IMG/VR virus record: IMGVR_UViG_3300046673_000114
Span: 16,484-80,483 of that record
Source of the DNA: a virus
DNA: 64,000 nucleotides
Reading direction: 5' to 3' (one strand)
Shown here: positions 10,191 to 17,795 of the stretch, in pieces
How positions within the stretch are numbered: the stretch's first letter is position 1
Layout: each line of letters opens with the position of its first letter
Translations under genes and position numbers: made by a program
Notes under the pieces: generated by a model
Told to the model about the DNA's origin: nothing
The model's database searches: none
Seen by the model: only the letters and a program-made list of their open reading frames with translations

Positions 10191-10238
10191 ATTGGTATTC
10201 GGTGTTAAATTATAAAATAAAAGGTGGTGATAAAAAAA

Positions 10239-10433
10239 ATGGGTATAAAGTTAAGTTTAGGTGGTTCGCTTCCGAGCACGGCCGAGTGGCTTCTAATTAT
10301 CGGTTTTATAGTCGGCGCACTTGGAATTGCCTCGCAGACGTTTTCATTTAGCGGACAAGACAGCGCAATAATCCTATTTGTGGTCGGCGTTCTGACGTTG
10401 CTCGCGAAGACCATTACCTCTACATCTGCTTAA
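10239..10433 (+). CDS. Holin-like small membrane protein
   Basis: 64 aa from the ATG at 10239, preferred over the GTG at 10224 because AAGGTGGTGA (10221-10230) then sits as a ribosome site. Two hydrophobic helices (about 16-35 and 43-60) separated by a short SGQD turn. With the coiled-coil/anchor protein upstream, the arrangement recalls phage holin pairs. Last gene before a strong terminator. Confidence 0.5.
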   Translation: MGIKLSLGGSLPSTAEWLLIIGFIVGALGIASQTFSFSGQDSAIILFVVGVLTLLAKTITSTSA

Positions 10434-10472
10434 GCGTTAGACTTCATTCTAACGCCCTTCTCTCTTTTTTTT
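10434..10472 (+). terminator. Terminator of the tail operon
   Basis: A perfect 7-bp hairpin GCGTTAG/CTAACGC with an 8-nt loop follows the stop codon at once and is trailed by a pyrimidine-rich T-run (10456-10472). Confidence 0.7.
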
Positions 10473-10562
10473 AATACCTACATACTTTAACACATACGTT
10501 ATAGTTACTATGTTTACATATTTTGACATAACTAAACATAATGGGTAGCTACCACGGCCTAA

Positions 10563-10576
10563 TTAACAACTGTTAA
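10563..10576. promoter_or_regulatory. Palindrome TTAACAACTGTTAA
   Basis: One of six copies of TTAACANNTGTTAA in the window, here in a noncoding region. Candidate operator for a dimeric DNA-binding protein. Confidence 0.45.
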
Positions 10577-10805
10577 TCTACAAACCGCTCGGTTTCGCGC
10601 TAAAGTATGTTGCGGAGTATGGTTTCAACGCACTAAATAGGGGGGGGTTAGACGCTTGAAACATAGCTGCAAGCACTTTTCCATTTAGAGCGTGTTATGT
10701 TGTTTATTAAGCTTCTAAACCAATATTAACGCGCCGTTTCGAAATGTGGATAATTGCGTGGTAACGGCCGATTATTTTTCATCATTTTATGCTCTTTTCT
10801 TTATG

Positions 10806-10846
10806 GTTACATAGTTATATATAGTTAGACATAGTAGTATATACTA
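10806..10846 (+). promoter_or_regulatory. TATA-type promoter motif (copy 1)
   Basis: TTATATATAGTTAGACATAG followed by AGTATATAC matches the motif at 12150, 17745 and 61773. It lies directly left of the TnpB element end, so the gene it served was either displaced or the promoter is orphaned. Confidence 0.5.
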
Positions 10847-10847
10847 G

Positions 10848-12045
10848 GTCAATTACCCACGCTAAAGCGATGGGCTTGTATCTCCTTCAACTTTTAGGGA
10901 TACAATAGGCTGATTGACGGCAGCCCTCGAAGCGATGTTCTTTGCCGCATTTATATCGGCGTTTTCAGTGTATCCACACGCAACGCAAACAAACTCGCTC
11001 TGTGTCTTGCGGTTCTTCTTGTCAATGTGTCCACACTCTGAACACTGCTTCGACGTGTTTCGCGGGTCGATTAGATGGACGGGAACGCCGTTGAGTTTCG
11101 CTTTGTAGTCTACGAACCATCTCAACTGGCCGAACGCCCACTTACCGAGTCTACCACGCTGTGCCTTTCTAACCGTTGTCCGAGAGCGTATGTGCGTCAA
11201 GTCCTCTAATACAATCGCTCTCTTTGTGTCTTTGGCTATTCCAACAATAACTTTTGAAATACAATGATTGAGATTCGTCTTAAACTTCCGTTCTTTGCCG
11301 CTCGTCCGCTTCAGATGCCGCTTCGCGCTCTTGGTTCCTTTCGACTGAAGTGCTGACTTTAGCTTCGTGTAGCGCGTTCTAACAGCATCGGCCTTATCGC
11401 CACTGAAGTGCTGACCGTCGCTTGTGGTTGCGATATTGACAATTCCCAAGTCTACACCTAAGTAGCCTTCCGCGTTGTATTCTGTCACCCCTTCAACTTC
11501 CACGACCACGCAGAGATAGAACGTTCCCTTTTGAAGTATCAAGTCGGCTTGTCCTCTGACTCGTCGCTGTTCAAGTTGGGCGTAGTCCCCGATTGAGAAC
11601 GGTATGAGCTTTCGACCGTCGAGAGTCAAGATTGAAACCGAATCGAGAGACTTGAACGATAATATTCTTTGGTCATAGACAACAGCGCTGTGTGGTTTGA
11701 ACGTGTGTAGCTCTTGCCGGTGTCCTTTGCCACGGTATGACTCTGAGACTTTGGCTATCGCTCTGACTGCTAACTGTGCCGATAAACCGTAGGTATCTCG
11801 AATATAACGATAATGCTGCTTTTGAAGCGTCCGTTTACCGAATACTCCTTCTTGATAGGAGACTGACGAAACGTAGTTGCACGCTTCGTTGAACCGTTCC
11901 ATTGTGGTTAAGAGGGCAGCATATTGCTCGTCGGTCGGATTGAGCTTTGCTTTAACGGTTAGCAGCATCATAGAATATATGGCTCTATTCTTAGTTAAGT
12001 TTTGTGTTAGACGCGATTCCTCTCAACGCTAAAGCAGTTGAGCTT
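10848..12045 (-). mobile_element. IS200/IS605-type TnpB-only element 1
   Basis: Contains a tnpB but no tnpA. The end after the tnpB stop has a hairpin (10856-10874, CCCA/TGGG arms around GCTAAAGC) followed outward by TAATTGAC, the same outer sequence as element 2. The other end has a similar hairpin (12022-12042, CTCAAC/GTTGAG). Limits are approximate. The 3' end should carry the omega RNA. Confidence 0.7.
10862..11971 (-). CDS. tnpB: TnpB RNA-guided nuclease (IS605 OrfB family)
   Basis: 369 aa, usual TnpB length. RuvC-like acidic residues are in GVDLGIVNIA, VLEDLTHIRS and the NADINAAKNI motif. The zinc finger is CSECGH...CVACGY. Family role: omega-RNA-guided DNA cleavage that helps retain the element. 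No tnpA is adjacent, so movement would need TnpA in trans, for example from the copy at 62487. Closest in-window relative is the TnpB at 15423. Confidence 0.9.
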   Translation of the reverse strand: MMLLTVKAKLNPTDEQYAALLTTMERFNEACNYVSSVSYQEGVFGKRTLQKQHYRYIRDTYGLSAQLAVRAIAKVSESYRGKGHRQELHTFKPHSAVVYDQRILSFKSLDSVSILTLDGRKLIPFSIGDYAQLEQRRVRGQADLILQKGTFYLCVVVEVEGVTEYNAEGYLGVDLGIVNIATTSDGQHFSGDKADAVRTRYTKLKSALQSKGTKSAKRHLKRTSGKERKFKTNLNHCISKVIVGIAKDTKRAIVLEDLTHIRSRTTVRKAQRGRLGKWAFGQLRWFVDYKAKLNGVPVHLIDPRNTSKQCSECGHIDKKNRKTQSEFVCVACGYTENADINAAKNIASRAAVNQPIVSLKVEGDTSPSL

Positions 12046-12134
12046 CCTCGCTCGAATAAATGTGACGAGCCCGACGGCGACGAAAAGTTAAAACGTCGCC
12101 TTATCTTTCTTTTTCGATTTAAAGCTTAATACGT

Positions 12135-12194
12135 AACGCATAGTAGCATATAGCTTTATATAGTTAAACATCTATCTATAATATGTCGAAAGAC
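12135..12194 (+). promoter_or_regulatory. TATA-type promoter with GTCGAAAGAC leader (copy 2)
   Basis: TTTATATAGTTAAACAT (12155-12171) is followed by ATATGTCGAAAGAC (12181-12194), a mini-hairpin with GAAA loop, then the GAGGTGACT ribosome site of the first gene. The same TATA plus GTCGAAAGAC pair occurs at 61773-61815. Confidence 0.6.
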
Positions 12195-12209
12195 GAGGTG
12201 ACTACAAAA

Positions 12210-12338
12210 ATGCAAGAACGTGAATCCGTTTATCAACGCGCGATGCGCGAGGGCTACAAGCCGTGGAAGGGTTCGAACGCTACGAAGCCTGCAAACTACT
12301 GGTTCGCGCCGAGAGAAGCGAAGAATACAAGGCGTTAA
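12210..12338 (+). CDS. Small hypothetical protein (42 aa)
   Basis: ATG behind GAGGTGAC (12195-12202), the strongest ribosome site of this block. Polar peptide with YKPWKGSNATKP, perhaps zinc-free nucleic-acid-binding. Its stop is 2 bp before the next ATG. First gene of the 12.2-15.4 kb row. Confidence 0.5.
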   Translation: MQERESVYQRAMREGYKPWKGSNATKPANYWFAPREAKNTRR

Positions 12339-12340
12339 AA

Positions 12341-12871
12341 ATGACCGTATCAGATGAAGAACTACACGTCCGCACGCACGGACGGCTTTTTTACTGTAAA
12401 GCGTGCGGATATAAAGTTATCGCGCTCGAGGACGAAGCGCGCGGTAGTCTCTGTCCGAAGTGTAATAAGAGAAAACTTGTAGTAGAAGACGAAGAGCAGG
12501 CCGAGAAGCAGAAGAAAACGACCGATACGCGGATGAATAAAGCAAAGAAGATGTACAACTCGGGAATGAGGGCATACCCCGCAGCAGAGAATATGTGGTA
12601 TGTTAAGGGAAGTAAAGGAGACGTCTACAGCGTAGCGCGAAAAGGAGACGAAGACTTTTCTTGCACGTGTACCGACTTCACCATTCGCGGCGGTAACTGC
12701 AAACACATTTACTTAGTTAAACTATGTTTACCTATACAAGAATTAGACGGGCTTATTATCCTCCCTAAAAATGAAACAAAAGAGGCTAGAGCCGAATTTG
12801 GCGCAAACGAAGCGATGAGTTTCTATGAGAATAAGAAACTTAAAAAACTACATCACGGAATCGATTGGTGA
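12341..12871 (+). CDS. Zinc-ribbon plus SWIM zinc-finger protein
   Basis: 176 aa from the ATG at 12341; an in-frame GTG at 12263 would overlap the upstream gene and lacks a ribosome site. Residues about 20-46 form a zinc ribbon (CKACG...CPKCNKR). About residues 105-125 hold a SWIM signature CxCxxF...NCKHIY. SWIM domains bind DNA or proteins in many transposase- and ATPase-associated proteins. Probably a DNA-binding regulator or replication accessory. Confidence 0.65.
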   Translation: MTVSDEELHVRTHGRLFYCKACGYKVIALEDEARGSLCPKCNKRKLVVEDEEQAEKQKKTTDTRMNKAKKMYNSGMRAYPAAENMWYVKGSKGDVYSVARKGDEDFSCTCTDFTIRGGNCKHIYLVKLCLPIQELDGLIILPKNETKEARAEFGANEAMSFYENKKLKKLHHGIDW

Positions 12872-12877
12872 GTTAAG

Positions 12878-13420
12878 ATGGATATACGGGCAGAACGAAT
12901 AAAAAATGGATTATGTATGTATTGCGGGGTCGAACCTGCGCGTAAAGGAGTAAAGACTTGCGTAGTATGTTACAATAAATTTAAAGCTACACGCGAATCT
13001 TTAAAATCTAGAGGAATATGTCCTAGATGTCAAAAAAACCCTATAAAAAAGGGGCGCGGCACCTGCGAAGTATGTCTTAAACGGCAATTAGATATACGAA
13101 ACCGTGATGCGAAAAAAGAGAGATACGATTCTCTTTACGGTCTTACTAACGGTCAATTACGCTGTACAAATTGTGGTTTACCATTTTATGAGGTATTACA
13201 AGTACATCATTTAGGAAATAATGGTAAGAAACATAGAGAGAAGATTCATAAAGGTACATCGATACATCGTTTTATTATAAAACAAAACTTCCCAACCGAC
13301 TATCTCGTTCTCTGCTCTAACTGTCACGATTTTTGGCATAAAGAAGGGCAACTTCCAACAAAGGAAGAATTAACTAAACTATATCGTGTAGCTCTAAAAT
13401 TTTGTGAGGCTTCACAATGA
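12878..13420 (+). CDS. HNH endonuclease with N-terminal zinc knuckles
   Basis: 180 aa. Three N-terminal CxxC pairs (MYCG, VVCY, CPRC...CEVC) precede an HNH domain CTNCGLPFYEVLQVHH...GKKHR and VLCSNCHDFWH. Free-standing homing-type nuclease of the family repeated throughout the window (23130, 27325, 30581, 31498, 35421). Confidence 0.8.
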   Translation: MDIRAERIKNGLCMYCGVEPARKGVKTCVVCYNKFKATRESLKSRGICPRCQKNPIKKGRGTCEVCLKRQLDIRNRDAKKERYDSLYGLTNGQLRCTNCGLPFYEVLQVHHLGNNGKKHREKIHKGTSIHRFIIKQNFPTDYLVLCSNCHDFWHKEGQLPTKEELTKLYRVALKFCEASQ

Positions 13421-13509
13421 CGCGCCTCGATAACTACGAAAAATACCTCACGCTCACGCTTGAAGAGCTAGATAACGCGATACGCGGAACCGATTTCGAG
13501 ATAATATAA
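13417..13509 (+). CDS. Tiny acidic protein (30 aa)
   Basis: ATGA overlap with the HNH stop. Acidic helix-like peptide (LTLEELDNAIRGTDFE). Unknown function; coupling is the main support. Confidence 0.4.
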   Translation: MTRLDNYEKYLTLTLEELDNAIRGTDFEII

Positions 13510-13524
13510 GACGACGAGGAAGAA

Positions 13525-13731
13525 ATGGTCTTTCTCTACGATAAGCTAAGATTTCATATAGAGGATATGACGTCTCCTTTAAATTATGATTTAGTCGATA
13601 GCGCTAGACTATGTGTCACGAATCGAGATGATATAGTCCTCGAGAAAGATATTTTAAACCACGCGAGCGCGGACTATTCGCTTGCTCACGTGAAAGGGTT
13701 ATACGAGTTTCTAGAAGTATCGAGGTGGTAA
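13525..13731 (+). CDS. Hypothetical protein (68 aa)
   Basis: ATG behind GACGAGGAAG. Soluble acidic protein with no recognised motif, lying 15 bp after the previous stop. Confidence 0.5.
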   Translation: MVFLYDKLRFHIEDMTSPLNYDLVDSARLCVTNRDDIVLEKDILNHASADYSLAHVKGLYEFLEVSRW

Positions 13732-13733
13732 AA

Positions 13734-13850
13734 ATGCCAAAAACTAAAGAATGTAGGTGCAATCCGTATCAACAAGTTCCGAAAGACGCGTATTATTTAA
13801 CGTTATATCACCTCTTTCGTTGCTCTAGATGTGGTGGAAAAAGGGGGTAA
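13734..13850 (+). CDS. Small zinc-binding protein (38 aa)
   Basis: ATG after GAGGTGGTAAAA. CRC near the N-terminus and CSRCGGK at the C-terminus could hold one zinc. Starts 3 bp after the previous stop. Confidence 0.5.
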   Translation: MPKTKECRCNPYQQVPKDAYYLTLYHLFRCSRCGGKRG

Positions 13851-13852
13851 AC

Positions 13853-14038
13853 ATGCCAGCGTGCGAAGGTTGTAAAACTAAAAAGATTTCTTTAATAGTC
13901 ACACACACAAACGAAGACGGCATAACCACCGGATTCGAGATTAATCCGTGTAACGAACTCGGCTGGAATAAGAAGGATATGGTAAAAGCCGAACGATTAG
14001 CATATTGTATAAAGAGATACCATAAAGGGGTGCGATGA
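13853..14038 (+). CDS. Small zinc-knuckle protein (61 aa)
   Basis: ATG at 13853 is preferred over an upstream in-frame GTG because GGGGGT sits 5 bp before it. CEGCKTK near the start, an NPC further on. Function unknown. Confidence 0.5.
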   Translation: MPACEGCKTKKISLIVTHTNEDGITTGFEINPCNELGWNKKDMVKAERLAYCIKRYHKGVR

Positions 14039-14041
14039 AAA

Positions 14042-14221
14042 ATGACAGAAGATAAAACACAACATATAACGTGGGACTCGTGCGAAACTGTAACTGACGC
14101 GCTTCTATTTAACATATGGAACGCGCTCGAGCGGCTTATCGACGTCGAGAAAGAACGAAATAAGATAATGCAAAATACGACATTCAACGGCGCGATACTC
14201 GTGCAGAAGCGAGGTAACTAG
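14042..14221 (+). CDS. Hypothetical helical protein (59 aa)
   Basis: Begins with the recurrent GATGAAAAATGAC junction. A mostly helical centre (ALERLIDVEKERNKI) suggests a small coiled coil. Confidence 0.5.
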   Translation: MTEDKTQHITWDSCETVTDALLFNIWNALERLIDVEKERNKIMQNTTFNGAILVQKRGN

Positions 14222-14222
14222 A

Positions 14223-14348
14223 ATGGATAGAACAAGTATAATAATTTCGAAAGACACACGCGAACGGTTAAAACATTTCGCGCGAAAGGATGAAACGTAC
14301 GACGCCGCAATACAACGAATGATTAGTCAATGCGAGGGTGAAAGATGA
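14223..14348 (+). CDS. Ribbon-helix-helix DNA-binding protein
   Basis: 41 aa. SIIISKDTRERLKHFA followed by ETYDAAIQRMI is a classic RHH layout (beta strand, two helices). Such proteins dimerise on short palindromes, so this is one candidate reader of the TTAACANNTGTTAA sites. Overlaps the next gene by ATGA. Confidence 0.65.
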   Translation: MDRTSIIISKDTRERLKHFARKDETYDAAIQRMISQCEGER

Positions 14349-14551
14349 GAGTATTTAAGCACTTTAATTCTATAACCGACGCGTCGTGTCCGATATGTAA
14401 CACGAAAGACGATAAGAAAGTCGTTTTAGTGGCGAAATGCGGCACAAAAGAAGGATGTAACGCAGAAGCGGTTCAGGTGCATCTAGATTGTTTAGAGCTA
14501 TGGTACGCGGTTACAGACGAAAATATAAATGTTATATACCAATCGTGGTGA
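14345..14551 (+). CDS. Zinc-binding protein (68 aa)
   Basis: Cys/His pattern CPICN...CGTKEGCN...HLDCLELW resembles a cross-brace or treble-clef finger. Coupled to the RHH gene upstream. Confidence 0.55.
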   Translation: MRVFKHFNSITDASCPICNTKDDKKVVLVAKCGTKEGCNAEAVQVHLDCLELWYAVTDENINVIYQSW

Positions 14552-14557
14552 TGAAAA

Positions 14558-14731
14558 ATGACTGAAAAGATTAGACCATTTGGGAGACAGCTTTCTACGT
14601 TTTGCGTTCATACTCAAGAAACGACGTTTCGGTATTGCGTAAAAGGTTACGCGAGTACGCCGTTAAAGAGAGAGTGCGAGGAATGTCTTGAGGGTTTAGA
14701 TTTAGTCGATAAAGTGAGGTTACATCAATGA
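14558..14731 (+). CDS. Cys-containing small protein (57 aa)
   Basis: Starts at a GATGAAAAATGAC junction. Four Cys (FCVH, YCVK, CEEC) could bind zinc. ATGA overlap with the next gene. Confidence 0.5.
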   Translation: MTEKIRPFGRQLSTFCVHTQETTFRYCVKGYASTPLKRECEECLEGLDLVDKVRLHQ

Positions 14732-15003
14732 ACGTCACTCAGGACGAAGAAGGAAAGAATAAACTAACGTATGAGAGCGACCCCGAAGTCGTAAAAAGAT
14801 GGGTTGATGATATTCTCCTAGAGGATAAAATGTACTACGAAAAAGGTCGGGGCTGCCCCGGTTTAACCGTCGATGAGTTAGCGATTCTTTCTACCGGCAA
14901 AAAGCCGATGTGGTTCTATCAGGAGCTATATAGGCTTATCGATACCGGAAAGTATAGAATCGTGCGAAACGAAGACCACGACGCGGAGTATGATGTGAAA
15001 TGA
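14728..15003 (+). CDS. Hypothetical protein (91 aa)
   Basis: Soluble, mixed alpha/beta, no motif recognised. Coupled on both sides (ATGA overlaps). Confidence 0.5.
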   Translation: MNVTQDEEGKNKLTYESDPEVVKRWVDDILLEDKMYYEKGRGCPGLTVDELAILSTGKKPMWFYQELYRLIDTGKYRIVRNEDHDAEYDVK

Positions 15004-15209
15004 ACTGCGGGGATTGTAAAGGTAATACGAGCTGCGAGGGTCTAAGACCGGCCGGTACGCTAGAACTCTGTAAAGAGTGTAAATGGTTTGTTTCATTCGT
15101 CGGACAACTTGAAGCGAAGCATTGTCAAATCGGCCGCGAGAAAGTAGAGATATATTGTAAAGACTACGTTCCTAAACGATGGGAAAACGAACCATGGGAG
15201 AATGAATAA
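15000..15209 (+). CDS. Cys-rich small protein (69 aa)
   Basis: Eight Cys in pairs (CGDC, CEG, CKECK, CQ, CKDY), a pattern shared by several small proteins here such as 36996 and 52604. Probably zinc-binding. ATGA overlap with the gene before. Confidence 0.55.
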   Translation: MNCGDCKGNTSCEGLRPAGTLELCKECKWFVSFVGQLEAKHCQIGREKVEIYCKDYVPKRWENEPWENE

Positions 15210-15401
15210 ATGTTAGCGTTTCAGTGTAAATACGATTTAGATGCGCGGTGTAACTTTTCGTTTATTGGTGATAAGAACACACCAACGATTGAAGAGTGTA
15301 AACTATGCGTCGAGATTAGACAGATGAAACTCGAGAAAGAAATACTAGAGTGGTCGAAACAAAAAACAACGGAAGTAGGAGAGTCAATTACCACGCCCTG
15401 A
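15210..15401 (+). CDS. Cys-containing small protein, C-terminus altered by TnpB element
   Basis: 63 aa, begins directly after the previous stop. The last residues and stop lie inside the outer hairpin of TnpB element 2 (15391-15410), so the natural C-terminus was probably cut off by insertion. Confidence 0.45.
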   Translation: MLAFQCKYDLDARCNFSFIGDKNTPTIEECKLCVEIRQMKLEKEILEWSKQKTTEVGESITTP

Positions 15402-16610
15402 CGGACGTGGCTTGTAACTGTGTCAAGAACACGCTACATTCGGCTGATTGACAGGCAGCCTACTCACATTGGATATACCATCATGAGCGATATTGCGAGA
15501 AGCGTTAAGGTCGGCATTGAGCGAGAACCCGCACTTACGGCAGCGGTAGCTAGAGCCATCCCTATTCCTTTTATAGACGTGGCCGCAGTTAGAACACTTC
15601 TGCGATGTGTAACGAGCATCGACAAGCAAAACGTGCTTACCGACGGCTTCTGCTTTATACCGCAGGAACTGTTCAAGCTGGTAGAACGCCCACGAGTTAA
15701 GAAGACCGTTGAACTTTCTACCACGCCGCTTTTGTACCCTAACCTTACTCAAGTCTTCGAGCGCATAGACACCGAAGGGCAACGAGACAAGCTCCTTACT
15801 AATGCAGTGGTTAACGTCAGTCACAAACCGAGTTTCCCGTTTACTCATACGCTTAAGCTTGCGTTTAGCGGAACGGGTGCCTTTGGACTGAAGCTCTGCA
15901 CGAAGGTGTGCATACTTTCCTCGCACGTTCTTGACCTGCTTTCCGTTGAAAAAAGAGTTGTTAGATGTAACAGCGATGTTTTTGATTCCGCGGTCGATAC
16001 CGAGGACTGCACCGTTATTAGCCGCTGGCACATTAGCAGACTCCATCGAGACGTGCATAAAAAAGCCGTTGCGATACGAGATTGTAACGCTTTTCAACAT
16101 CCATCCCAAATACTGCGAATAGCACGACGGAACCGAGAAACACGCTTTAACGCGCCCCGCAACGGTGGCGATGGTAGCAAATCCTTCGTGGACTTTGATA
16201 CGAGCAACTCTGTGGTTATACCGCAGAGCCGAACGCGGTTTCTTTTGGGGCAACGTTTTGCACTTATCCCGTTTCAGCGATTCGCAAGCGCAGTCTCTCG
16301 CACATTGCACGAGCGAAGACGGAAGCGGAGAAGTAGCACGAAATTGGTGATACGTGCCTTTGTGGTTCTCGACTTTATTCCACGAGTGGTTCTCAAAGCC
16401 CCACTGTGCCGAAGCGTTGAACGCTTTGGTGTATTCGTCCATCGTGGTAAGGAGTTTTTGAGTATCCTCATCGGCACAATGCAGCTTAAGCGTAATAGTC
16501 CGTATCACGTTCATATATTAGACACGATAGAAGATAAAGGTTTTGAGTGTATGGAAAAAGTAAAAGGAGGACAGGTACGGTCTTCTCTCCCTGCGATAGC
16601 GGGGAGTCTC
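15383..16610 (-). mobile_element. IS200/IS605-type TnpB-only element 2
   Basis: tnpB flanked by a hairpin at 15391-15410 (CCACG/CGTGG) with outer TCAATTAC, as in element 1, and by a hairpin at 16587-16606 (CTCCC/GGGGAG) on the other side. It interrupts a rightward gene row, and genes on either side appear clipped. Ends are approximate. Confidence 0.7.
15423..16514 (-). CDS. tnpB: TnpB RNA-guided nuclease
   Basis: 363 aa. Catalytic motifs GIDRGIKNIA, YALEDLSKV and NADLNASRNI are present. Zinc finger CSNCGH...CRKCGF is intact. Similar to the TnpB at 10862 in length, KGTRSAKRKLKR block and C-terminal PVNQP. A long open frame on the opposite strand here is only a shadow. Confidence 0.9.
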   Translation of the reverse strand: MNVIRTITLKLHCADEDTQKLLTTMDEYTKAFNASAQWGFENHSWNKVENHKGTYHQFRATSPLPSSLVQCARDCACESLKRDKCKTLPQKKPRSALRYNHRVARIKVHEGFATIATVAGRVKACFSVPSCYSQYLGWMLKSVTISYRNGFFMHVSMESANVPAANNGAVLGIDRGIKNIAVTSNNSFFNGKQVKNVRGKYAHLRAELQSKGTRSAKRKLKRMSKRETRFVTDVNHCISKELVSLPFGVYALEDLSKVRVQKRRGRKFNGLLNSWAFYQLEQFLRYKAEAVGKHVLLVDARYTSQKCSNCGHVYKRNRDGSSYRCRKCGFSLNADLNASRNIAHDGISNVSRLPVNQPNVACS

Positions 16611-16618
16611 CGACCTGA

Positions 16619-16819
16619 ATGGCAATGATAGACATATGTATCCGTTGCCGTGGAAACCGAGGAATACACTTTGTGCGCTCACAATACGGTAAAAAATACC
16701 TATGTGACTCGCAGCATAATAGTTGGTTAGCGTATGAGCGACGACTAGAAGACCTAAACGCCACGTGGCCGAAAGAGCGACTTTCGAGGATTTGCTTATG
16801 TCTCGGCGGTCGGTTTTAA
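16619..16819 (+). CDS. Small Cys protein, possibly 5'-truncated
   Basis: 66 aa with CIRCRGNRG and a later CLC. The start lies about 10 bp from the element 2 boundary and lacks a clear ribosome site, so the original start may have been lost on insertion. Confidence 0.4.
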   Translation: MAMIDICIRCRGNRGIHFVRSQYGKKYLCDSQHNSWLAYERRLEDLNATWPKERLSRICLCLGGRF

Positions 16820-16829
16820 GAGGTGAAAA

Positions 16830-17066
16830 ATGACTAAAAAAGAGTTAGACAAACCAAAAAGTGTGGAACCCTATGACCCCACCGAGCAAACAATTCATGC
16901 GGGGGATTGGTGGTACTCAGTCAGTTATATTGCTGAGAATGGAATGGCTGGAGATGGCTGCGAGGATTGTAAGCACCTAAAGGTTCTTGACCCGAACGAC
17001 ACGTGTCATGAAAACTATAATAACCGACCTTCGTTGCCGTGTTACTCATATGAGACAGAAGAATGA
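16830..17066 (+). CDS. Cys-rich small protein (78 aa)
   Basis: Behind an AGAGGTGAAAAATGACT junction. GCEDCKHLKV...CHENY...LPCYSY matches the CxxC...C...C small zinc-protein theme of the window. Confidence 0.55.
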   Translation: MTKKELDKPKSVEPYDPTEQTIHAGDWWYSVSYIAENGMAGDGCEDCKHLKVLDPNDTCHENYNNRPSLPCYSYETEE

Positions 17067-17074
17067 GGTGAAAA

Positions 17075-17200
17075 ATGAACTGTGACGAGACATTAGAGAC
17101 TATCAAAGGTTATCTCGATAGTGATTTAGATAGCGAAACTAAAATCGTAGCCATCAAAACCATTTTGCGAGTTTATACGGGAAAAAGAGGTGAAAAATGA
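17075..17200 (+). CDS. Tiny protein (41 aa)
   Basis: Starts and ends at GAGGTGAAAAATGA junctions. Asp/Glu-rich N-terminus (DETLETIKG). Function unknown. Confidence 0.45.
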   Translation: MNCDETLETIKGYLDSDLDSETKIVAIKTILRVYTGKRGEK

Positions 17201-17313
17201 CTAAAGACTATATGGAGTTATATTGGTTTAGTGAGAAAGAAGGAGATTACGGTTGGTGGAGAAAAAAAGAAGCTGGAGAATTTGATGTTAAAAATGAGGT
17301 GAAAAATGACTAA
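17197..17313 (+). CDS. Tiny protein (38 aa)
   Basis: ATGA-coupled to the previous gene. Trp/Tyr-rich middle (ELYWFSEKEG, GWWRKK). Ends in KNEVKND, encoded by the next junction repeat. Confidence 0.45.
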   Translation: MTKDYMELYWFSEKEGDYGWWRKKEAGEFDVKNEVKND

Positions 17314-17413
17314 TGAACCAATAGCAGTAATAGACGGCAGGGTTGAGATAATCCCGCAGTTCTTTGACGGGGTATGGATATTCGTTATGGCGGAAGAGGT
17401 GAAAAATGACTGA
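17306..17413 (+). CDS. Tiny protein (35 aa)
   Basis: Hydrophobic strand-rich peptide (PIAVIDGRVEIIP) ending EEVKND through the next junction repeat. Overlaps both neighbours by 8 bp. Confidence 0.45.
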   Translation: MTNEPIAVIDGRVEIIPQFFDGVWIFVMAEEVKND

Positions 17414-17726
17414 TTTAGAACGATTTGAATTATTAAATGAACTCATAGAACGGTTCTCTCGATTCGAGATTCCGGAATCAATAATTTGTAGTGATTTATT
17501 AAATGAACTCATAGAACGGTTCTCTCGATTCGAGATTCCGGAATCAATAATTTGTACTGAGTTACAGGAATTTCCAACAGAAGATTTACTTGCAGAACTA
17601 AAAAGACGAGAGCGAAATAATAAAAGTATGGATGATACGAAAAAAGTGGTTAGGCATATTCCACTATTAGATGAAGTTGAACAAGATGGGGTAACCCTAA
17701 AAAAGAAGAAGAAAAATGAGGTTTAA
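17406..17726 (+). CDS. Hypothetical protein with internal 22-residue duplication
   Basis: 106 aa. A 61-bp segment (17430-17490) is repeated perfectly at 17496-17556, a period of 66 bp or 22 codons, giving two LLNELIERFSRFEIPESII units. The repeat keeps frame. The rest is charged. Function unknown. Confidence 0.55.
   Translation: MTDLERFELLNELIERFSRFEIPESIICSDLLNELIERFSRFEIPESIICTELQEFPTEDLLAELKRRERNNKSMDDTKKVVRHIPLLDEVEQDGVTLKKKKKNEV
17430..17556 (+). repeat. In-frame 66-bp tandem duplication
   Basis: Two identical 61-bp copies spaced 66 bp apart inside the preceding CDS. Perfect identity indicates a recent event. Confidence 0.85.
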
Positions 17727-17740
17727 TGCTAAACGCACCC

Positions 17741-17789
17741 TATTATTATATAGTTAAACATAGTATCATATATCAATTACGAGGTGACT
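17741..17789 (+). promoter_or_regulatory. TATA-type promoter (copy 3)
   Basis: TTATATAGTTAAACATAG then GTATCATATATC, leading to GAGGTGACTTT, the ribosome site of the lipoprotein-like gene. Matches copies at 10806, 12155 and 61773. Confidence 0.6.
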
Positions 17790-17795
17790 TTAAAA

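Larger units (their letters stand above)
10473..10855. other. Intergenic region with promoter-like motif
   Basis: About 380 bp without a gene. It holds one TTAACANNTGTTAA palindrome (10563-10576), an 8-9 nt G-run near 10640, several ATAGTTA/TAACTAT-like half motifs and, at its right end, a TATA-type promoter whose original downstream gene is not apparent because a TnpB element follows directly. Confidence 0.5.
16818..17413 (+). repeat. Repeated start junction GAGGTGAAAAATGAC
   Basis: Copies at 16821, 17065, 17189, 17297 and 17397 each supply the ribosome site and start codon of one small gene; in the last three they also encode the tail of the gene before, twice giving EVKND plus stop. Confidence 0.65.

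Noticed and set aside
10630-10650. G-run as a G-quadruplex or origin
   Set aside because: Single run only, no partner runs nearby.
15420-16628. 402-codon open frame on the plus strand
   Set aside because: Antisense to a complete TnpB with all catalytic residues; low-quality protein and no ribosome site.
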